A stretch of 64,000 nt of DNA from DATADW01 sp963733905 (GTDB taxonomy: Bacteria > Actinomycetota > Acidimicrobiia > Spongiisociales > DATADW01), in the NCBI GenBank assembly GCA_963733905.1, contig CAVTEU010000008.1, forward strand, positions 314,042-378,041, in the 5' to 3' direction. Shown in pieces: positions 57,613-64,000 of the stretch (position 1 is its first letter; every line of letters starts with the position of its first letter). The notes beneath the pieces were generated by a model. It made no database searches. It saw only the letters and a list, made by a program, of their open reading frames with translations, and had not been told where the DNA came from. A program made the translations under genes and the position numbers.

Positions 57613-58404
57613 TGCTCGCGTAGGGCGATGAGAACCGTCAGCGACACCACCACCATGATCAGGCTCAGTGCGACCGCGGCGTCACGGTCGCTCTCCAACG
57701 CAACGAACACCGCCAGAGGCAGCGTCTGGGTCCGGCCCTGCAGGTTGCCGGCGAAGGTGATGGTTGCGCCGAACTCGCCGAGTGCCCGTGCCCAGGTGAG
57801 CACCAGCCCGGCGATGAGCGATGGTGCAACCATGGGAAGGGTGACCCTTCGCATCACCGTCCATCTGCCTGCCCCGAGGGTCGCCGCCGCTCCCTCATAG
57901 CGGACATCCATGCCCCGCAGCGCCCCCTCCAACGTCAGAACCAGAAAGGGCATGGCGACGAAGGTGGTGGCGATGATCACTCCCCAGATGGAGAAGGGGA
58001 AGATGAACCCGGTCGCTTGGTAGATGGGACCACCCACCAGTCCCCGCCTTCCCAGAGCGAAGAGGAGCGCCGCCCCACCCACCACAGGGGGCAAGACGAG
58101 TGGGAGGGTGACGATCCCCCGTACCAGCGCCCGTCCCGGGAACTCGATCCGGGCGAGCAACCAGGCGAGAGGGATTCCCACCACAACGGAGATGGCAGTT
58201 GCCGCCAGCGAGGCGACGAGCGAGAGACGCAACGCGTCGCCCACGATGTCGCTCGACAAGCAGTTCGGGCAGTCGCGACCAGGGGATGCGCGCCACCAAA
58301 GCGATCAAGGGAACGACGAACAGGGCAAGCCCGAGCCCGCCGAGGACTACGAGCAGAGCCGGCGGCCGGCGGACCCGCGGGCGCCGACCCGCCGCCCGGT
58401 TCAA
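57594..58404 (-). CDS. modB: Molybdate ABC transporter permease ModB (one frameshift)
   Basis: Membrane permease of about 269 residues. The first helix ALLVVLGGLGLALFVVPLIA is in one frame; from near 58255 the rest follows: ALRLSLVASLAATAISVVVG, the coupling motif LGAGRWTVMRRVTLPMVAPS and WARALGEFGATITFAGN, a ModB/CysT hallmark. TTG 58404 overlaps the modA stop (TTGA). The last 19 bp overlap modC. Confidence 0.9.
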
Positions 58405-59149
58405 GGCGTGATGAACCCGAAGTCGGCGAGGATCGACTGTCCCTCGTCGGAGAGGACGAACTCGACGAACGCCGCTGCCCCGTCCGGGTTGGGGGCGCCG
58501 TTGAGGGCAACGATCGGGTATTCGGCCACCACGTTGTCCTCCTCGGGGATATCGATCCCCTCGACGGCACCCTCGGTTGACATGACGTCGGTCACATAGA
58601 CGATTCCGGCATCGACCTCCCCGGCTTCGACCTTGGTGAGCAGGGCCCGCACGTCCGGCTCGTCGGTGTCGATCGACGGCGTGACGCCGGCGTTGGCCAG
58701 CGCCTCACGTCCGAACTCGCCGCATGGGACTTCCTCGGCGCACAGGCCGATCACGAGGTCCTCGTTGGCGAAGTCGGCAAGCCCGGTGACGCCGCCCGGA
58801 TTGCCTTCGGGCACCGCGATCTGGAGAGAGTTGGTCACGAAAATCTCCGGGTCATCGGCGTTCTCACCGGCCTCGACCACCTGGTCCACATTCGACGTGT
58901 TGGCCGATGCAAACACATCGGCGGGTGCACCCTCGAGGATCTGCTCGCGCAGCGTCGAGCTACTCCCCAGGTTGAGCACGACATCGGTCCCCGGGTTGGC
59001 CTCCTCGAATGCAGCCTCGACCGCTGCGAAGGCGTCGGTGAGGGAAGCCGCCGCGGAAACCAGTATCTCTCCCTCGGCGTCTCCCTGAGCCCCCGCAGCG
59101 CCACGATCAGCGACAATCCCGACGAAACCCAGAACACGGCCGCTCTCAT
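58401..59149 (-). CDS. modA: Molybdate-binding protein ModA (one frameshift)
   Basis: Extracytoplasmic molybdate/tungstate-binding protein, about 249 residues. Signal segment AVFWVSSGLSLIVAL, a shift near 59090, then the mature start GEILVSAAASLTDAFAAVEA, NLGSSSTLREQILEGAPADV and VGIVYVTDV-like AGIVYVTDVMSTEGAVEG. The oxyanion-binding serines (AAASL, GSSS) are kept. ATG 59149 follows GAGGAG. First gene of the mod operon; no lipobox Cys was seen in the shifted region, so anchoring is unclear. Confidence 0.88.
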
Positions 59150-59176
59150 GTCTCCTCGAGCCGTCCTCGCACTGGT

Positions 59177-59195
59177 GTACTCACATTGAGAGTAC
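59177..59195. promoter_or_regulatory. Inverted repeat in the modA promoter
   Basis: Perfect arms GTACTC and GAGTAC separated by ACATTGA, 28 bp before modA and just after the PadR stop. It is a plausible operator for PadR or another regulator of molybdate uptake; it does not look like a classical ModE site. Confidence 0.5.
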
Positions 59196-59210
59196 TCAGC
59201 AGAGAGCGAG

Positions 59211-59733
59211 TCAGGTCGGCTGGGCATACCTCCGGGCGAGGTCGTCCAGGTACGTCGCCTGCCGCCTTGGCCACATGGTGGCGCCAAAGCTCGACGTGAT
59301 CGACGGGCCTCGGCCTTCGAGCGCCACGATGGTGGGGCCGAGAGCCTCTCGCTGGGCGGCGATCAGCGCTGAGTGGCGATCGATTGGACCGGTCGAGCAG
59401 CGCAAGCTTGAGCTGGAACTCGATCCGGAGGTCCCTCACATGGCCGACCGGCTCCCCCAGCCAGCGCCGAAGCCGTCGCCTACCTGCCGGGAGTCACCCG
59501 GTGGACGATGCGTCGCGGACCCGAGTCACCAGGTTCGGTGCGAGCCGGTTCGGCCAGGCCCTCTGTGACGAGCCGGTCGAGCGAGCGGTAGGTCTCGGTG
59601 GGACGCACGGTGAGGATCCGCCCAAGACCCCCTTCGGCCCCAACTCCTTGGCGATAGCGAAGCCGTGGGTGGGGTGCTCGGCGAGCACCCCCAACACGGC
59701 GTGGTCGGTGATCGACAAACGGGTGCCGACCAT
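59211..59733 (-). CDS. PadR family transcriptional regulator (two frameshifts)
   Basis: Winged-helix regulator of about 174 residues. HTH part LSITDHAVLGVLAEHPTHGF and AIAKELGPKG; recognition/wing region after a shift near 59630 (RILTVRPTETYRSLDRLV; TEGLAEPART); after a second shift near 59475 the C-terminal helical domain (VRDLRIEFQLKLALLDRSNR; RQATYLDDLARRYAQ). ATG 59733 has no strong ribosome-binding site. Position between a YCII gene and the mod operon suggests it controls one of them. Confidence 0.75.
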
Positions 59734-59758
59734 CGGATCGACTACTAGGCGGAAGTCC

Positions 59759-60091
59759 TCACATGCCCGGGGTGGGCAGGTACTCCAAGATCTCGATCGT
59801 TGCACCCTCGACCATGAGATGAGGGTGGCCATCGAGCAGCGGCCGCAACTCATCCGCCGAGCCGGCCTCTAGGACCGAAAAGCCGCCGATGTGATCCCCA
59901 CTCGGCGGGCCGCCCGCCCCGACGACACCGGCATGGGAAACGGGTGTGCCGAAGTCGACCAGCGAGTCGCCCGCCTTGGCGCCCCAGGCGTTCCAGGCAT
60001 CGAGTCCTGCCTGAGCCTGCTCCGGGGTGGCGCCCGCCATCTGCTCCTCGGCCGATACCGGGGACCGGTACAAGACCATGAACTTCGCCAT
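59759..60091 (-). CDS. YCII-related (DGPF) protein
   Basis: A 110-residue ferredoxin-like-fold protein: KFMVLYRSPVSAEEQMAGA, WNAWGAKAGDSLVDFGTPV, GGFSVLEAGSADELRPLLDG and IEILEYLPTPG. Function is unknown; some relatives are lyases or sigma-factor partners. ATG 60091 with AGGAGGAG. Same strand and 25 bp upstream of the padR gene, so likely one transcript. Confidence 0.88.
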   Translation of the reverse strand: MAKFMVLYRSPVSAEEQMAGATPEQAQAGLDAWNAWGAKAGDSLVDFGTPVSHAGVVGAGGPPSGDHIGGFSVLEAGSADELRPLLDGHPHLMVEGATIEILEYLPTPGM

Positions 60092-60520
60092 GTCTCCTCC
60101 TACTGCGTCGGGGACTCCCGTCCCATCCTCGCGCAATCGGACCCTCGGGTCCGGGGTGCGCCTTACACCATTGACGAACGAGGGCCGCCGCTCGGGACAG
60201 CAGTCGACTGACTTTCTTGTCTCAAGTGTCCGCGTCACCGGGTGGGCCGCCAGATATACGCATCGCGGCAATAGCCGAATACGTATTCCTCCAGATGCGC
60301 CGGCAGTGGTGGAGGAGCACATTGTTCACATCCGATGAAGGAGCAGGAGTGCTGATCCACCCCACCACCGTCCTACCACATTGCCGCAGAGCGCCGTCGA
60401 GAGCACGAGGCCAGAGCGGTGAGGCGTGTCACTCGGAAGCCGGTGCCGTTCGGCGCCGCGTTTCGCCCCAAGTTCAGCGCCGAACTGGGACCGCCCTCGG
60501 TGCGTCGTAACCTGAGGGGC
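60092..60520. other. Non-coding stretch without recognised features
   Basis: About 430 bp between the divergent YCII and LuxR-type genes. I see no RNA gene, repeat array or coherent reading frame. The part around 60200-60340 is less GC-rich than its neighbours and probably holds both promoters, but no clear -10/-35 pair stands out. Confidence 0.5.
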
Positions 60521-63355
60521 GTGATCGTCGGACGCCCCGGTCTGAGCCCGACGATGGTCGGGCGCAGGTACGAACTCGAGCAATTGCTCGCAATGGTGCC
60601 GACCGACGACGACCCGCGAGTGGCGCTTGTCGCCGGAGAGGCAGGGGTGGGCAAGACCCGGCTGGTCCGCGAGGTTCGCGCCCGGCTGCCAGAGTCCGTC
60701 ACCGTCTTCTCCGGCCAGGCCACTCAGGAAGCGGTCGGCCGTCCCTTCGAGCTGCTGCTCGAGGCGATAGAGCCGCATGTCTCAGCATGGACAGAACTCC
60801 CCGATGAGCTGGAGACACGCGGCAGGGCGGTCCGTGCTCTGTTGGCACCGGTCGCACCGCAACTGGGCGGCGACGACCAGCGGGAGTATTTCCAACAAGA
60901 ACTGCTCAGGGCGGCGGTCGACGTGGTGCGCCATGTCATCGGGGAGAACACCGCCTTGCTCGTGTTCGAGGATCTGCATTGGGGGGATACCGAAAGCGTC
61001 AAGGTGTTCGGACGACTGGGTACCGCCTCGGGGTTGCGGCTGCTCGCCCTCGGCACCTATCGCTCCGAACGGCTCAATCGTCGCCACCCCATGGCGGAGC
61101 TGCTCGAGCAATTGGAGCGGGATCAGTCGCTGCTCCACCTCACGCTGCAGAGGCTCACCACTGCGGAAGTGGCCGAACTCCTTGCCGGCGCCTACCGGCG
61201 GCCGATCCCGATGCGGGTCGTCAACGAGCTCCACCAGCGCACCGGTGGCAACCCGTTCTTCCTCGAGGAGTTGGTCACGGCTGCCGGCGAATTGCCGCCA
61301 GAGGAGCTACCCGATGTGCAGCTTCCCTGGAATCTGAGCGAGGCGGTTCTTCGGCACCTCGACGCGCTCGATCCGGACCAATTGTCGGTGCTGGAGTCGG
61401 CCGCGGTGGCGGGCCAAAGGTTCTCCTTCGACCTGCTGCAGTCGATGACGGGACGGGATGAGACCGAGCTCATCGAGATCCTGCGGAGGTTGGTCGACAC
61501 CGGGCTGCTCGCCGAGGAAGCGCCCGATGTCCTCGCCTTTCGCCACGCCCTCACCCACGAGTCGGTGGTGGGAAGCCTCCTCGGTCGGCAGCGGCGCCGG
61601 CTCCACGAGGCTGCGTTCGAGGCGCTGCAGCGGTCCGGGAGCGAGGACTATGCCTTGCTCGCTCATCACGCCGAGGGCGCCGAACGGTACGACGACATGG
61701 TGGAGATGTCCCGACGAGGTGCCAGCCACTACCTGAGGACCGGCGCAACCCAGGAGGCGCTGCGGCTCGCCGAACGGGGCCTGGCCGAGGCGGGTGAGGA
61801 CGTCGAGCTTCTGGAGGTGGCAGCGATGGCCGCTTGGCGTGCCGACCGCCTCGATGACGCCGCGGTGTATGCCAGTCGATGGGTGACCACGGCGGATTCA
61901 CCTGTGTCGACATCCCGCGCTCTCCGATTACGGGCCCGTATCGAATTCGACGCCGGTCGGCCATTGGGACAATTGCAGTATCTCGAAGAGGCTCGCCAGG
62001 TGCGGAAACGCTTGGCGAGACGGAGGAACTCGCCTGGGTCTATAGCCAGCTGGCCGAGGCGCACATGCTGATGGAGGACATGGACGCCGCCCAGGAGTGG
62101 GCCGATCGATCGCTGGCACTCGCCGATCGAGTCGGTTCGGAGGGGGCCAAGGTGCGGGCCTTGGTGAACAAGGGATCGGCGGTGATCGATGGCAATCTCA
62201 CCGAAGGCATCAAACTCCTCGAGGAAGCGGCGGTCCTTGCCGAAAGCATCGGAGACCACCTCAGCCATGTAAGGGCGATCAACAATGCCCTCATCGGTGG
62301 CGTGAGGATCTGGCCGCCAGAGCGCACCGCAGCAGCCATCGACCGGATGCAGGACGTGGCGGAACGGGCCGGGCTCGACCACTTCGTGACGATGGCCGTC
62401 ACCAACCGGGGCTTTCGCCGCCGAAATCGATGGAAACCTGGACCTCGCCGTCGCCATCTTCTCGGATCTCAGCTGGGACGAACAGGTTGGTGAGTTCGAA
62501 TCGTCGAGGATCCACCTGGCAACGCTGCTCTGCGATGGCGACGAACCCGATGGCGCGGCCGCCGTGCTTGACAGGATCGGCGAGCCTGAGGAGCCCTCGA
62601 AAAAGTGCTGTTACATCGTCACCCACGTTTACATCGCAGCCCTCCGCCGAGACCCCGACGAGGTGAGAGCATTGATCGCCAGATTCGTCGAGGACCCCTC
62701 TGTCGCACCGGATCCGGGAGACGACGATGCCTACCTGATGGCGCTTCTCGCCCTGAAGGTGGGGGTATCTCCGGCCGAGGTACGTCCACTCCTCGACTCT
62801 GTCCCCGATGAGGGAAAGCTTGCCTTCGATCACGACCCTGCCCTCGAGTGGGCGGTCGAAGGCGCATTGCTTTCTGCGGAGGGCTCCCACGAGGAGGGAC
62901 TGGCCGCCTACCAGCGAGCGCTCGGGGACGGGAGGCGTCGCTCTGCCGCCGCGACCGCAGGATTCCGCGTCTCGTTGGCCCACAGCCTGCTGGCGACGGG
63001 ACAAAAGGCCGAAGCGATCTCACAGGCCCACGAAGCGTGGCGGCTGCTGGAGCGCTGGCCGGGATGGTTGGCCGAGGAGACCCTCGCCCTGTTGCGCCGG
63101 CTGGGGGTGGGCCAAGAGGTGGAAGGGCCCAAGACGCTCACCTCGCGGGAGCACGAGGTGGCTGCTCTGTTGGCGGAAGGTATGAGCAACGCCGAGGTCG
63201 CCGACCGTCTCTTCATCTCTGTTCGGACCGCCACGGTCCATGTATCGCACATCCTCACGAAGCTGGGGATGTCCTCGCGCGCCGAAGTAGCTGCCTGGGC
63301 GGTCCGAAATGGCATCGCAGCAACGAAGAGACCGGGCGGCAGGATGCGGCTTTGA
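60521..63355 (+). CDS. LAL-type LuxR family regulator with AAA ATPase domain (two compensating frameshifts)
   Basis: Large ATP-binding transcription activator, about 944 residues. AAA/NACHT-like ATPase: MVGRRYELEQLLAMV, Walker A GEAGVGKTR, Walker B LLVFEDLHWGD, sensor GGNPFFLEELV. A TPR-like helical middle follows (LAERGLAEAGEDVELLEVAA; WVYSQLAEAHMLMEDMDAAQ), then a LuxR HTH: LTSREHEVAALLAEGMSNAE and VADRLFISVRTATVHVSHIL. Frames shift near 62000 and 62410 and return to the first frame. GTG 60521 follows TGAGGGG; ATG 60554 is the alternative. The inducer is unknown. Confidence 0.87.
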
Positions 63356-63377
63356 CCACCCGGTAGGCTCGCCAGCC

Positions 63378-63961
63378 ATGACAGAACTAGACGAGCAGGG
63401 CCGGCCGGAACCGCCTCCTGCAGGCGACGAGATCGAAACCCTTGTGGGGTTCCTTGAGTTGCCCGAGCGCGCCACTTTGGGCTGGAAGGCCGGAGACTTG
63501 GATGCCGTGGGCCTGGCGGCGAAGGTCGGCGTCTCGACAATGACCCTTGGTGGGATGCTCAAGCACATGGCCTGGGTGGAGGACTACTGGTTCTCCGTTC
63601 GGCCTCCACGGGCGAGACCCGGCGACCATCTGGGAAGACGGTTGACTGGAAGGCCGACCCCGACTGGGAATGGAACTCGGCAGCCGCTGACTCGCCTGAA
63701 GAGGTGCACACGCTTTGGCAGGAAGCTGTGGAGCGCTCCCGCACGATTGCTGGGGGGGGAGGCCCTGGCAGATGGGGGACTGGATCGGCACCGATACGCC
63801 CCTGGCAGGATGGTCGGGCGCCAGCCTGCGTTGGATTTTCGTCCACATGATCGAGGAATATTCCCGGCACAACGGCCATGCCGACCTCATCCGCGAGTCG
63901 ATCGACGGCGTGGTCGGGGAATCGAGCCGGCCCCCTTGGACGATCCAAGGCACGCGAATAG
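63378..63961 (+). CDS. DUF664 DinB-like protein (frameshifts; 3' end uncertain)
   Basis: Metal-dependent DinB/YfiT-fold protein, about 180 residues. N-terminal LDEQGRPEPPPAGDEIETLV and FLELPERATLGWKAGDL; MLKHMAWVEDYWFS with a metal His; later, in other frames, WEWNSAAADSPEEVHTLWQE and VHMIEEYSRHNGHADLIRES with the closing HxxxH-type His pair. Shifts near 63600 and 63765. The open frame after DGVVGE continues to the window edge; a stop at 63959-63961 lies in another frame. DinB proteins in actinobacteria are often mycothiol-dependent transferases. ATG 63378. Confidence 0.78.
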
Positions 63962-64000
63962 GACCGCTGTGTACGCTGGCTGTGCGTCGCCATGGGAGGG

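Overview
The window is high-GC DNA, dense with genes on both strands, from an actinobacterium. Acidimicrobiia is the best guess. The evidence is a WhiB regulator, NucS instead of MutS/MutL, a DUF664 DinB protein, DUF1876 and DUF2332 proteins, very common GTG/TTG starts, and S-layer-type repeats (HE-x-IxAIAAxGIT, CNExGxxYCP, PVRRDQMASFxxRA) of a kind I associate with Acidimicrobiia. I see no transposase, integrase, CRISPR array, rRNA or tRNA. About 27 of roughly 68 genes are split between frames, often at a short C or G run. This fits uncorrected indels in a long-read or metagenome assembly better than mass pseudogenisation, so I annotate each split gene as one CDS and give the likely shift points.

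Layout. 1-9 kb: the end of an ABC export operon (ATPase, NEW3-domain membrane protein), an HtrA protease, an MFS transporter, a SigK-like sigma factor with its anti-sigma factor, a YbdK carboxylate-amine ligase, DUF1876, a second HtrA-like protease, and a divergent HxlR regulator overlapping a cysteine-desulfurase-like gene. 10-13 kb: a three-gene retropepsin/RimK/aspartoacylase-like cluster for glutamate tailing of a ribosomal protein, DsbA and WhiB. 13.7-18.5 kb: acyl-CoA dehydrogenase, DUF2332, M20 peptidase, TrmL and NucS. 18.6-28.8 kb: a MacB-like ABC exporter, MarR, YceI, an esterase, a GH13 amylase, a BNR-repeat protein with a MoaD/ThiS protein, a tandem-HTH protein and two small membrane proteins.

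28.8-38 kb is the most coherent accessory block: a ureohydrolase (SpeB family), a four-gene NitT/TauT-type ABC importer, an ACMSD-like amidohydrolase, a Dabb protein, a GntR/UTRA regulator, a Gfo/Idh/MocA dehydrogenase and a class II aldolase. An operator-like sequence matching at 16 of 18 positions lies in two of its divergent promoters, suggesting one catabolic regulon. 38-50 kb: an FAD oxidoreductase, a 5'-3' exonuclease, an aldehyde dehydrogenase, a sulfurtransferase, a GH2 beta-mannosidase, a cupredoxin, and a LigD polymerase-domain protein overlapping an endonuclease IV-like gene. 50-64 kb: an MMPL exporter with TetR, an SLH-repeat protein carrying a GH12-like domain, an ECF sigma factor with SnoaL tail, VOC, a molybdate operon (modA, modB, modC, mop) under PadR/YCII, a large LuxR-type ATPase regulator and a DinB protein.

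The most unusual feature outside genes is a dispersed element made of 7-bp tandem repeats (AGACGGC or GCCGTCY), often beside a GC-rich dyad. It recurs at no fewer than six loci, always at a gene boundary, and in three of them runs into or touches a reading frame (start of trmL, tail of the MoaD-like gene, stop codon of a zinc-ribbon gene).
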